Source: a virus
Strand: one strand, 5' to 3'
Length of the DNA stretch: 20,604 nucleotides
IMG/VR virus record: IMGVR_UViG_3300025645_000575
Location: 1 to 20,604 of that record
The translations under genes and the position numbers were made by a program. Below, piece after piece: positions 6,498 through 13,703 of the stretch; position 1 is the stretch's first letter, and every line of letters begins with the position of its first letter. The notes under the pieces are model-generated. The model was not told the DNA's origin. It saw nothing but the letters and a program-made list of their open reading frames with translations, and searched no databases.

Positions 6498-8211
6498 CAT
6501 CATATGCGGCACAAGATCCATCAATATACTCAGCCCCAGACTCATCATCATAAAGAGCCTCTTCACAAAGTGCGAATAGACTACAAGACCAATCATTATA
6601 CTCCGCACCAGACCAATCATCATAAAAGGCGTCTTCACAAAATAGAGATTCTTCGGAATATATACTACAAGACCCACCATTATACGCTGCACCAAACATA
6701 CCAAAGTATAACGCATCATCACAAATACAAAGAGGGATACAACTTAATGCAGGCACCGAAAGCTCCTTGAGTGATAATGGTGTCAGTTGGGGGTTGAATA
6801 GTTGGGGTGTGACACCGCAGCAGGATTGCGCACCTAAGCTCCAGTTGATAGAATCTAGGTAATCCGTGGAATTTGCAGAAAGAGCCGCTGTAGCACTAAC
6901 TGAGGTGTCAAAAACTTCAATACCAAACAGTTGGTCTCTGGTGTCTTCCAGCAAACTGTATAATTTACTGAATGTCCTTTCCCATGGATGGCAGGATACT
7001 ACCTCGTCATGTCTATGTAATATTTGGTGGTCGAACGTCAACCCAATCGAAGACACGGGTTCAATGGAAATATCGAGTAAATTGGATTCACCGTCCAATG
7101 TGGATACAAAGCGACCATTGACTCTCTGTGAGAAATCATCCAAGTTATTGTAGATTTTTACAAAGGAGTCATTCACTACATAATCGGTAGCCAACTCATC
7201 GGGTAGGATGTTTATGGCGGATAGTGGTGTAGCGAACCCAGAACCGTCTAGTATACTCTGAGAAAACTGGTATTCGAGATCATGGTTCATTACACCTGAG
7301 GACACTCGGAATAGGCCGGTTCCATACCGAACCAAATCCGTCATGGTTGTCTCAACCCTGCTGGCAATGAACAACCCATTCGTTGCGAACTTTTTAATCT
7401 CGTTTGAGTTGGCCACCCAAACAAATCCCAATTGAACGGAATCGACCGTAATAAGTAGTGGGTTAGTGATTCCGTGCGCTATAGACACCTCGTTATATCT
7501 TATGAATTCCGGAGTTATTTCGTACACCACCCCACCCACCACATCAACACTTATCGCGCCTGTGATGTCGATGAATTCCAAAAATGATAAATTCGAGTTA
7601 TATGCCTTCAGGACACCTGCGCCAATGTCCATTATATACAACAGACCACCGTCAACTATTATCTTAGAAGCTTTGGTGAATAGATACTCTTCGGTATTGT
7701 TTCCAGTTCCCCCAAAAAATGATACAAAGTTGAATGTGGTATCGGTGAGTGTGAGTTTAATGATAAAATTACCATCAAGTATGTATAACTCATTACCATT
7801 TAGCGCAACACCCCTTATGTCGAAAAACTCACCGAATTGAGTTAATTTTAATGTCTGAAGTAAGACCCCTAATTTATAGACACGTATCTCTTTTTTGGTG
7901 TGGATAACTTCGTAAGACGAGTTGATGTCTACTCCGATGACATCATCACCATATTCCACACAAGGGGTAGAGTCTATTGGGAGGATGTTGTTATACAATT
8001 TCGAATAACCCTCTAGGTATTCTAGGTTATCGTAAAATTTAGAGAATATTGGGTTTACGTTCTTCGCAAAAAAGAAATCATACGCTAGGTTGAATTCGCC
8101 TTGGTCGTGGGGGAAGCTGAACGGTGTGCTTATAGTCCGGAAAATGCCCGAATCATATTCTTCCAAAGAGTCAACTGGAATGTTTTCGGGAAATGTTGAT
8201 GATAAGCTCAC
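6490..8211 (-). CDS. Beta-propeller-like tail protein with C-terminal Cys/acidic repeats
   Basis: 573 residues, not assigned to a known family. Residues about 85-310 carry blade-like units of the NHL/propeller type: GVALNGNELYILDGNFIIKL, KIIVDGGLLYIMDIG and LGFVWVANSNEIKKFATNG. The last ~83 residues are very different, with three units of roughly 24-28 residues: CDDALYFGMFGAAYNGGSCS, CEDAFYDDWSGAEYNDWSCS and CEEALYDDESGAEYIDGSCA. They are rich in Cys, Tyr and acidic residues. A role as a tail-tip or fibre-network protein is inferred from its position between the fibre and baseplate genes. The start is GTG at 8211, supported by an AATAATTA box six bases upstream; no Shine-Dalgarno is present. 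The acidic repeat tail could bind metal or form disulfide-linked hooks, but this is not shown. Confidence 0.65.
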   Translation of the reverse strand: MSLSSTFPENIPVDSLEEYDSGIFRTISTPFSFPHDQGEFNLAYDFFFAKNVNPIFSKFYDNLEYLEGYSKLYNNILPIDSTPCVEYGDDVIGVDINSSYEVIHTKKEIRVYKLGVLLQTLKLTQFGEFFDIRGVALNGNELYILDGNFIIKLTLTDTTFNFVSFFGGTGNNTEEYLFTKASKIIVDGGLLYIMDIGAGVLKAYNSNLSFLEFIDITGAISVDVVGGVVYEITPEFIRYNEVSIAHGITNPLLITVDSVQLGFVWVANSNEIKKFATNGLFIASRVETTMTDLVRYGTGLFRVSSGVMNHDLEYQFSQSILDGSGFATPLSAINILPDELATDYVVNDSFVKIYNNLDDFSQRVNGRFVSTLDGESNLLDISIEPVSSIGLTFDHQILHRHDEVVSCHPWERTFSKLYSLLEDTRDQLFGIEVFDTSVSATAALSANSTDYLDSINWSLGAQSCCGVTPQLFNPQLTPLSLKELSVPALSCIPLCICDDALYFGMFGAAYNGGSCSIYSEESLFCEDAFYDDWSGAEYNDWSCSLFALCEEALYDDESGAEYIDGSCAAYDDQ

Positions 8212-8217
8212 TGCTTT

Positions 8218-8225
8218 TAATTATT
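8218..8225 (-). promoter_or_regulatory. Late-type box AATAATTA before the propeller gene
   Basis: AATAATTA on the minus strand, six bases before the GTG start at 8211. It fits the NATAATTA family seen before TerL, gp53-like, sheath and tube, and it supports the GTG start. Confidence 0.55.
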
Positions 8226-8229
8226 CCAT

Positions 8230-8673
8230 CTAACCCAAAATCAACTGGGGTTCTGTCGCAGACTCCTTATACCCGCTAATCATATCAAATGTGCCGTTTT
8301 CATTCAGACCCATTGACACTCTACCGTTGAAATTATTACCTTGAGGTGATGGGGCATACCCCATGGAGCCACCTCTGCCAATTAAGCCAGACGGTGACAT
8401 ATTTCTCACACCTTCCCTTTGTCCAAAAAACCCATTTACCATATCTAACATGGTGTCACTTTCGCTTTTGGGTTCGCTCTGAGGTTCTGATATTGACCCC
8501 GCAATGCGTCCCATGAAGCTATCAATGGATGCTATCGTAGCATCGCTGACCGATTCGGGGCATTTGGGTGCGGTTTCAACCGCCTGATACAATTGGTCCT
8601 TGATATCATCAAAAGTGAACCATGGGACATACCCATCACCCACACCGGTAGTTCCGTCACTTCTCAAGTGCAT
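8230..8673 (-). CDS. Unknown virion-associated protein (147 aa)
   Basis: Not recognised. Residues 1-60 are mixed and probably folded (WFTFDDIKDQLYQAV, then SDATIASIDSFMGRIAG). Residues 60-75 are a Ser/Glu/Pro linker (SEPQSEPKSES). The C-terminal half is Gly/Asn/Ser-rich and low in complexity (GLIGRGGSMGYAPSPQG). It starts five bases after the 167-aa gene and is followed closely by the propeller gene, so it sits in a baseplate/tail-tip block. The disordered C-terminus suggests a linker or assembly-chaperone-like role. No promoter box of the common kind is visible, so it is probably cotranscribed with the 167-aa gene. Confidence 0.6.
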   Translation of the reverse strand: MHLRSDGTTGVGDGYVPWFTFDDIKDQLYQAVETAPKCPESVSDATIASIDSFMGRIAGSISEPQSEPKSESDTMLDMVNGFFGQREGVRNMSPSGLIGRGGSMGYAPSPQGNNFNGRVSMGLNENGTFDMISGYKESATEPQLILG

Positions 8674-8678
8674 GAGTT

Positions 8679-9182
8679 TTATTCTTTAGTTGCTTTTGTT
8701 CCTTTAGTGAGACGATCAAGCTCATCTAGGTTAATCTTCTTAGAGAGTGTTTTGGGTAGACCTGCGATGTCCTGCCTTTTGAAGAACATGAAATTCTTCA
8801 AAATTTTGTTAATCCTCTCCGAGTTTTGGTCAACATCAAATGTCTTAAGGTCACTATAATGCTTATGTAGTAACCCCGCATCCTCATCACCTACTAGGCG
8901 GATTGCTTGGTTCAATACCTCCCTGTCCACATTCTTAAAAATATAAATCTTAAGTTGCTTCTTCTCATGTTCGGTCAATTCTTTAGTATCAATATCTCTA
9001 GTGTCACCATTTAGGTTAGCGACCTGTTGTGGGATCAGGCCGATATCATCGTAATGATCGAAACGCTTATTAACAAAATCTCTACCAAAAAGTGAAAAGA
9101 GGGGATCTTGGGTAATCTCGCTTGCCTCTTCAACTAAATCTGTTGCATCTTCTCCGAAAAAGTAGTCTTTAAAGTTATCCAT
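8679..9182 (-). CDS. Unknown helical baseplate-region protein (167 aa)
   Basis: Not recognised. The protein is charged and largely helical: N-terminal DNFKDYFFGEDATDLVEEAS, a middle IPQQVANLNGDTRDIDTKEL, then ELTEHEKKQLKIYIFKNVDR and a basic C-terminus (LDRLTKGTKATKE). There is no signal peptide, TM segment or catalytic motif. It lies 13 bases after the gp53-like gene, so a baseplate or tail-completion role is plausible from context only. A CTAAATAA element lies about ten bases before the ATG, but its spacing differs from the other late boxes, so I do not call it a promoter. Confidence 0.65.
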   Translation of the reverse strand: MDNFKDYFFGEDATDLVEEASEITQDPLFSLFGRDFVNKRFDHYDDIGLIPQQVANLNGDTRDIDTKELTEHEKKQLKIYIFKNVDREVLNQAIRLVGDEDAGLLHKHYSDLKTFDVDQNSERINKILKNFMFFKRQDIAGLPKTLSKKINLDELDRLTKGTKATKE

Positions 9183-9195
9183 AATATGTCTTTAT

Positions 9196-9555
9196 TTAGG
9201 CACTTTCGACCTCATCAAGAACTTGCGACACAATATACGCCTTTAATACCAATATCTCTTCACCGACCATCTCCGAGATCACGAATGGGTCATCGATATC
9301 GTTTGCAACTGCGATGACCCACCACAGCTTATATGTGTCATAAAACGCCCTAGCGATACTGTAGAACGAGTCCCCGCTCTTTATGTTATATTTTACATAG
9401 AATTTGGGGTCCATACCATCAGTCTCTATGTGGATGGCGTCAGTGTAGTCGTAGAAATATCTAGAGTCTCCATCGGTCTCCAGCTTGAAGAGGTTAGCCA
9501 TACTGCTACTTGGGAGATCATCCAGTTCAGATATTTCATTTTGCTTGAGCCTCAT
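9196..9555 (-). CDS. Baseplate wedge protein, gp53-like with LysM-type domain
   Basis: 119 residues from the ATG at 9555. Residues about 54-104 form a LysM-like module: VKYNIKSGDSFYSIARAFYD, then YKLWWVIAVANDIDDP and VGEEILVL. Phage gp53-type wedge proteins and related LysM baseplate proteins join the inner wedge to the tube/hub region. The length is shorter than T4 gp53 (about 196), so it may be a reduced version. An upstream in-frame extension to 9615 is rejected because it would run through a terminator hairpin and lose the GATAATTA box that sits exactly five bases before ATG 9555. It is followed by the 167-aa gene. Confidence 0.7.
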   Translation of the reverse strand: MRLKQNEISELDDLPSSSMANLFKLETDGDSRYFYDYTDAIHIETDGMDPKFYVKYNIKSGDSFYSIARAFYDTYKLWWVIAVANDIDDPFVISEMVGEEILVLKAYIVSQVLDEVESA

Positions 9556-9560
9556 GTTGG

Positions 9561-9568
9561 TAATTATC
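9561..9568 (-). promoter_or_regulatory. Late-type box GATAATTA before gp53-like gene
   Basis: GATAATTACC plus three bases, then ATG: the box and next two bases match those of TerL exactly. It begins two bases past the T-run of the terminator at 9571-9603, so terminator and promoter are back to back. Confidence 0.65.
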
Positions 9569-9570
9569 AC

Positions 9571-9603
9571 AAAAAAATCCCGTGGGGTTAACCCACGGGA
9601 TTT
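9571..9603 (-). terminator. Strong intrinsic terminator after the 76-aa gene
   Basis: On the minus strand a 12-bp perfect stem AAATCCCGTGGG / CCCACGGGATTT with a five-base loop is followed by a run of seven T, three to four of which pair in the stem. It lies 24 bases after the 76-aa gene's stop and insulates that gene from the gp53-like gene. Confidence 0.85.
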
Positions 9604-9627
9604 ATGAAAATACAACGGGTAATAAAA

Positions 9628-9858
9628 TTACATGGAAATCGTCATTTGGGTCTTAACCTGAATTTGGGACCGTTGAGATGATCGTCCAAGGTTAGTTGAG
9701 AGTTCGCCTTTATCACGCCCACGGGGGATGCTCATGTTGCTGGCGAACAGACGTAGGTCGTTGCGGGTGCAGTTCTCAAAGAGAAATTTAGCTGCTTTTT
9801 TAGGGGAGAGTGTTCCTAGGTTAGTCTCCGAATTGGTTGTTACTGTATTTGTAGTCAT
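9628..9858 (-). CDS. Unknown small basic protein (76 aa)
   Basis: Not recognised. The N-terminus is Thr/Asn-rich (TTNTVTTNSETN). A middle section LSPKKAAKFLFENCTRNDLR plus LFASNMSIPRGRDKGEL looks like a small helical, SAP-like or nucleic-acid-binding element, but this is only an impression. The C-terminus is polar (RSSQRSQIQVKTQMTISM). It is flanked by its own sigma70-like promoter (9868-9895) and a strong terminator (9571-9603), so it appears to be an independent one-gene unit inserted between TerL and the gp53-like gene. With the early-type promoter, it may be made at a different time from its structural neighbours. Confidence 0.6.
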   Translation of the reverse strand: MTTNTVTTNSETNLGTLSPKKAAKFLFENCTRNDLRLFASNMSIPRGRDKGELSTNLGRSSQRSQIQVKTQMTISM

Positions 9859-9867
9859 TACTACACC

Positions 9868-9895
9868 ATCATAACAACCATTTTTGTCTTTTCAA
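9868..9895 (-). promoter_or_regulatory. Sigma70-like promoter TTGAAA-16-TATGAT for the 76-aa gene
   Basis: On the minus strand TTGAAA (9890-9895), a 16-bp spacer, then TATGAT (9868-9873) and GG. The ATG follows nine bases after the -10 box, so the leader would be about two bases. The same layout precedes ThyA, the exonuclease and the 58-aa gene. Confidence 0.7.
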
Positions 9896-9909
9896 GTTGT
9901 TTTATAAAA

Positions 9910-11763
9910 TTAAAAATTCAACCAGCTTACATCCCCCTGATCACCACCATGCTTCGGGGGGGTTGTTATATTACTATTGAGTGATTGACCATTTCCACTA
10001 AAATACATTTTCGGTGAATAGGTATCTTGGTTTACTGGTGTAGTTTTGTGTTCAATTCTAGGGTCAATTGCCCCTCTAATCCTCTCGTTAACAATACGGA
10101 GTGCTTTATGTGCATCGTCAAATTTTGGGCTATCAAGAATAAATAAGTCCTCCACTAGATCTTGGTGGAGAGCAAATAACGCCCAACACATTGCATCAAC
10201 CCTATCGTCGTAAACCTGCCCCTTATCCTTACCCCATTTGTAGTTGTTACCTTTGGTGGCGGTTCTGATAAACGTATCCATTTCCGCCATGAGGTCCTCT
10301 GACCTAATGGTGATAGCTTTCCGTTTGTTCAAGAAATACCTGAAGTTTCGGATGGAATACATTTTGGAATTGTTGTGGCTATCAACACCCACTTGTCCAT
10401 TTTCGATCATCTTTGCCATGGTTGCTTTGTTGTGGTGATATCGGACCAACTTGGGGTATTTGAAGGTATGGCGGAGCAATGCCAGTAATTCACCTCCACC
10501 TCGACCATTGCTCTCAACACAGGCATAACATTGATTATATCGGTTGAATATATTCCGACAAATGCCTGCAAAATCTTCCACGATGACTAGATTGTTGGCG
10601 TATTCGGCAACCTGTCGAATGTCGAATAAATCCGTGATGTCGAATATCTGGACAACCGATGAACAACCATCAACACCTTCGGCGGTATCAACACCGGCAA
10701 TATAGGTGGCATTTGGATCTGGCAATTCCCAGACTTTAAAAGATCGGTCCTCTTTGGGGTCGGTGTGGTCGGTCTGTTTTAGTTCTTTATCCTCAGAGTA
10801 TATCGGTTCCATCACACCCTCCTCAAGGTCACTACGTTCATCGTCCTTAAACAATCGAATCTGTTTGGCACCCATATCAAAGCTGCCGCCATATTCCTGA
10901 TAGAATGATTCCAAGCTACCCAGTTCCAATATTTTATCCTGATACCATGCATCGTCTCTGTCGGGGTGGTGGCTCCATAGTATCTCGAAATGACGAAACT
11001 TGGTCTCTTCAGGAGTGTCTTTTGCTTTGAAGTATCGTCTGGCGAACTCGTTATTCTTGCCATACGGTGTCGAAATAAGAATACAGAATGAATTGACACC
11101 GGAGGAATCTAGTGTGGGTAGAACGGATTGTAGTATGTCAGCATCCAGCCCTTCCGATTTACCAATGTTGACAAATGCCGCCTCGTCAATAATAAGTCCC
11201 GTTAAGTCAGAACCCCGAAATGCCGCAGGTTGCGTTGCTGTGATTTTGACGGAGCAATCATTATCAAGGATAATGGTCTCCATGTTAAATTTCACCACAA
11301 ATGGCTTGAGAAAGAATGGTAGGTCCTCGAAAGCCTCTTTAACTTTAATGAGGTTACTTTTTGCTAAGTCGAAATTGTTACCCAGCATACCAATTCGTTG
11401 CATACCATCAGAAAATAACAATTTCCACAGTAGGAACCCACAAACCGACACAGTTTTACCAGTCCGTCTGGATGCGTTCAGAACGACCCTATTGTTGTCT
11501 TGAAGGAATTTGAAGGACTCCCTCTGAATAGGCCAAAGAGGCATCAGACCCTTCCCTATGCCCTCAATGAGGATCTTATAGTAGTTCTCTAGGAAGTATT
11601 CGATGGACTCCTTACATTTATGGATCTCAATGGCATGTTCCGGTAGGTATTTTAGGACAGAACCCTCCCCTAGAATATTCTCGTTACCCTTATAGAAGTT
11701 TTCAACTACAATCTCTGCATCCGGAATTTGACTATCTCCCCACAATTCCTCTTTACGTCCCAT
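9910..11763 (-). CDS. terL: Terminase large subunit (gp17-like), ATPase plus nuclease
   Basis: 617 residues, close to T4 gp17 (610). It powers DNA packaging into the prohead and cuts the concatemer. N-terminal ATPase: PIQRE (Q80), Walker A SRRTGKT (98-104), Walker B GLIIDEAA (D193, E194), coupling motif ISTPYGKNN near 230. C-terminal RNase H-fold nuclease: GVDTAEG with D359, ACVESNGRG with E417, and VYDDRVDAM with D519/D520/D523. All key residues are present. The gene follows a stand-alone TerL-like ATPase with a 35-base gap that holds a 12-bp hairpin. A GATAATTA box ends five bases before the ATG and there is no Shine-Dalgarno; the bases before ATG (ACCTC) are even anti-SD-like. No small terminase subunit is recognised in the window. 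Confidence 0.95.
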   Translation of the reverse strand: MGRKEELWGDSQIPDAEIVVENFYKGNENILGEGSVLKYLPEHAIEIHKCKESIEYFLENYYKILIEGIGKGLMPLWPIQRESFKFLQDNNRVVLNASRRTGKTVSVCGFLLWKLLFSDGMQRIGMLGNNFDLAKSNLIKVKEAFEDLPFFLKPFVVKFNMETIILDNDCSVKITATQPAAFRGSDLTGLIIDEAAFVNIGKSEGLDADILQSVLPTLDSSGVNSFCILISTPYGKNNEFARRYFKAKDTPEETKFRHFEILWSHHPDRDDAWYQDKILELGSLESFYQEYGGSFDMGAKQIRLFKDDERSDLEEGVMEPIYSEDKELKQTDHTDPKEDRSFKVWELPDPNATYIAGVDTAEGVDGCSSVVQIFDITDLFDIRQVAEYANNLVIVEDFAGICRNIFNRYNQCYACVESNGRGGGELLALLRHTFKYPKLVRYHHNKATMAKMIENGQVGVDSHNNSKMYSIRNFRYFLNKRKAITIRSEDLMAEMDTFIRTATKGNNYKWGKDKGQVYDDRVDAMCWALFALHQDLVEDLFILDSPKFDDAHKALRIVNERIRGAIDPRIEHKTTPVNQDTYSPKMYFSGNGQSLNSNITTPPKHGGDQGDVSWLNF

Positions 11764-11768
11764 AGAGG

Positions 11769-11776
11769 TAATTATC
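11769..11776 (-). promoter_or_regulatory. Late-type box GATAATTA before terL
   Basis: GATAATTA, five bases, ATG. It matches 6 of 8 bases of T4 late TATAAATA, and box plus spacing equal those of the gp53-like gene. Its first two bases are the end of the hairpin at 11775-11803. Confidence 0.65.
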
Positions 11777-11803
11777 TAAACGTATTTTTTGAATACGTTT
11801 AGA
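11775..11803 (-). terminator. 12-bp perfect hairpin between the two terminase-type genes
   Basis: TCTAAACGTATT and AATACGTTTAGA pair perfectly around a five-base loop. The stop codon of the TerL-like gene lies in the stem. No T-run follows on the minus strand, so it may be a processing site, a 3'-end stabiliser or a factor-dependent stop, rather than a classical terminator. Confidence 0.55.
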
Positions 11804-12557
11804 TGCCCTCTTGTCTCAAAAACGATCCAATGGAACCCGTCAAATTGACGCCCTCAGTGACACCCTTGTCGGTATATTCATTAATATTCCCTGAAAATGG
11901 GGCGAATTTCAGCACATCGATGGTGCGTGACCCCAAACGAGAGTTTCGAATTATACCCGAAAATAGATTATTGGAGTCATAGTGTTTTGTGGATATCAAC
12001 CCAAACGACCCACCCGCCATGTCGATTGTGGGCATAACGTCTTGGCAATTTTGCTCATATACACGCCCACTATCGGGGTGCCCTGCTTCTTCTCCGATGA
12101 AGTGTGTGGTGGAACGCTCCCTCCATACACTGGGGGATTTCATAGAAGCTATTCTGATACTATTCCCATTTTTAAAACGAATAATTCCCGATTCGTATTG
12201 TGTAACAAGTGAGTTATCGGAAAACTTTTTAGGGACGTTTTTCAGGAATGTGTTAAAGGTGTCCTGCCATGAACGTGCGACCATACTGTTATACACGCCA
12301 ATAGATAAGTTGAACACCCCCATGTGAAAGGTGAGCTTCCATGTCGCCCAAACTTGAACTAACGTAGTCTTACCAACTCGTCGGGGGGTTTCGATTGCAT
12401 AACTTTTGGAGGATTCCATTAGGTCGATAGCGGATTCCTGATTTGCCGTTAATTTGACACCCAAGTAATTCTCCGAAAAATACGATACATCATCACGACA
12501 TTTGATGTATTCTTTAAGGTCATCGACGGTGTAGCTATCCAAATAAAAAAGACTCAT
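11799..12557 (-). CDS. Stand-alone terminase-type ATPase (TerL paralogue without nuclease)
   Basis: 252 residues that resemble only the ATPase half of TerL. TANQESAIDL (Q40) matches the adenine-binding Q region; Walker A is TPRRVGKTT (57-65); FIGEEAG (153-159) sits where TerL has LIIDEAA, with Glu156 replacing the Walker B Asp; FGLISTKHYDSNN matches the coupling motif (STK in place of STP). The protein ends without the RNase H-fold nuclease. It lies directly upstream of full-length TerL, in the same direction. It could be a motor subunit or regulator, a packaging-restart factor, or a decaying duplicate; conserved motifs and an intact frame argue against simple decay. A CATAGTTA box lies five bases before the ATG, and the start codon is inside a terminator stem. 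Confidence 0.8.
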   Translation of the reverse strand: MSLFYLDSYTVDDLKEYIKCRDDVSYFSENYLGVKLTANQESAIDLMESSKSYAIETPRRVGKTTLVQVWATWKLTFHMGVFNLSIGVYNSMVARSWQDTFNTFLKNVPKKFSDNSLVTQYESGIIRFKNGNSIRIASMKSPSVWRERSTTHFIGEEAGHPDSGRVYEQNCQDVMPTIDMAGGSFGLISTKHYDSNNLFSGIIRNSRLGSRTIDVLKFAPFSGNINEYTDKGVTEGVNLTGSIGSFLRQEGI

Positions 12558-12578
12558 AGGATTAACTATGAGTCTTTT
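12545..12578 (-). terminator. Intrinsic terminator overlapping the TerL-like start codon
   Basis: On the minus strand AAAGACTCATAG, loop TTAATC, CTATGAGTCTTT and more T form a 12-13-bp perfect hairpin with a T-run, nine bases after the 61-aa gene's stop. The ATG of the TerL-like gene lies in the 3' arm and the T-run encodes Phe-Tyr codons. Read-through RNA from ThyA would terminate here, whereas RNA starting at the ATG lacks the 5' arm. Confidence 0.75.
12563..12570 (-). promoter_or_regulatory. Late-type box CATAGTTA inside the terminator
   Basis: CATAGTTA, five bases, ATG: one mismatch (G for A) to NATAATTA, with the exact spacing of the other late boxes. It occupies the loop and 5' arm of the terminator hairpin. 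Confidence 0.4.
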
Positions 12579-12586
12579 ATTTTAAT

Positions 12587-12772
12587 TCAAGTGTCGAGTA
12601 AATTAGACACCTCCCAATGTTCTATCGCCTCTCTCTGATAATTTAGGACCTCTACGATAGCCCCCTCTACCAAAAAACTACCGGACTTATCGGATACGAT
12701 TACACCTTCTTCCGTGTCTTTAACTTTTGTGACTTCCAAGAAATCCACGTCTTCTATTTTCTTAATGTTCAT
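12587..12772 (-). CDS. Unknown small protein (61 aa) cotranscribed with thyA
   Basis: Not recognised. MNIKKIEDVDFLEVTKVKD, then GVIVSDKSGSFLVEGAIVEV suggests a small beta-barrel (SH3/KOW-like) with a C-terminal helix (LNYQREAIEHWEVSNLLDT). It starts two bases after the ThyA stop, has no ribosome binding site of its own, and is followed by the terminator at 12545-12578. It therefore forms a two-gene unit with thyA. A link to nucleotide metabolism is only positional. Confidence 0.6.
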   Translation of the reverse strand: MNIKKIEDVDFLEVTKVKDTEEGVIVSDKSGSFLVEGAIVEVLNYQREAIEHWEVSNLLDT

Positions 12773-12774
12773 GA

Positions 12775-13695
12775 TTAGATTGCTACGGGGGCTTTAATGG
12801 CGGGGTGATGTTCATATCCAATTAATTTGGAGTCGGTGTGTTTCCAATCGAAGATGCTTGTAAAGTTCTCGGTTTCGATTGTTGGTAGCTCTTTCACTTT
12901 TCGTGCTAATTGAACTTGTGCTTGTTGGGTGTGATTGTTATAAAGGTGAACATCGGTGAATGTCCCCACCAAGTCTCCTTCCTCTAGTCCTGTTTCTTTG
13001 GCTAGAAGATGTAGTAGGAGTGCATATGATGCAACATTGAATGGGTTACCTAACATCCAATCGCAGGAGCGCATATTAAAATGCAAATTCAACTTACCTT
13101 CGATTACAATGACCTGAAACCCCATATGACATGGTGGTAATGCGGTGTGCTTAAGACCTAGTGGATTCCATGCGGCTACCACCATGCGTCTATCGTTGGG
13201 GTTGGTTTTAAGGGTATCGACAACAGATTTGAGTTGGTCAACTCCAACGTTTGGTTCGGTAGTAAGACCTACGACTACACTTGAGGTGGAGGTTTGAAAT
13301 AAACATGGGATTGTGGGATCACGGAAGCCTCTCCAAGACGCTCCATAAATACATGGGCCTAGATCATCTTCCTCTCTCATAGCCTTCTGAGAAGCTTCGT
13401 CGATCCCATATGGTGCTTTTTGTGGGTTTGCCCATCCATCCCAAATATGGCAACCTCTATCCTGAAACCATTTCTTAGAAGTGACCCCATTAATAAATCC
13501 TTCAAGTTCAACCGCCATTGTTTTGAATGCCAGTTTCTTGGTGGTGATTGCAGGGAACCCCAAGGACATGTCATGTCGAATGCTTCTGAAGAACAACGCA
13601 TTGGTGCCCGTGCCGGTCCTGTTCCCTTTAGGTGTCCCATTTCGGATTAGCTCATCAAGAATGTCTAGGTATTGTTGCTCGTAGCTGTGCCTCAT
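12775..13695 (-). CDS. thyA: Thymidylate synthase, ThyA type
   Basis: 306 residues (E. coli ThyA has 264). It makes dTMP from dUMP with methylene-tetrahydrofolate. Motifs in order: QQYLDILDELIRNGTPKGNR and TGTGT at the N-terminus, FPAITTKK, the dUMP-site NDRR (167-170), catalytic Cys189 in LPPCHMGFQ, RSCDWMLGNPFNVASYALL (209-227) and DVHLYNNH (248-255). All active-site residues are present. A segment at about 130-155 (CLFQTSTSSVVVGLTTEPNV) accounts for some extra length and resembles an eukaryote/phage-style insert. It has its own sigma70-like promoter with a leader of about one or two bases, and it is cotranscribed with the 61-aa gene. It boosts dTTP supply during phage replication, yet it sits between virion genes. 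Confidence 0.95.
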   Translation of the reverse strand: MRHSYEQQYLDILDELIRNGTPKGNRTGTGTNALFFRSIRHDMSLGFPAITTKKLAFKTMAVELEGFINGVTSKKWFQDRGCHIWDGWANPQKAPYGIDEASQKAMREEDDLGPCIYGASWRGFRDPTIPCLFQTSTSSVVVGLTTEPNVGVDQLKSVVDTLKTNPNDRRMVVAAWNPLGLKHTALPPCHMGFQVIVIEGKLNLHFNMRSCDWMLGNPFNVASYALLLHLLAKETGLEEGDLVGTFTDVHLYNNHTQQAQVQLARKVKELPTIETENFTSIFDWKHTDSKLIGYEHHPAIKAPVAI

Positions 13696-13703
13696 CTATA
13701 ACC

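Noticed and set aside
6504-6770. His/Thr-rich 88-aa plus-strand ORF
   Set aside because: It is the reverse of the Cys/Tyr/acidic repeats of the propeller gene; its composition is explained by that.
9556-9615. N-terminal extension of the gp53-like gene
   Set aside because: It would be encoded by a strong terminator stem and T-run. The late-type box five bases before ATG 9555 gives a better start.
10812-11503. ORFs of 95 and 167 aa in other frames within terL
   Set aside because: They overlap a gene with all TerL motifs intact and show no domain, start signal or plausible composition.
13420-13684. Several 67-87-aa ORFs overlapping thyA
   Set aside because: They are shadows of the well-conserved thymidylate synthase; no start signals.
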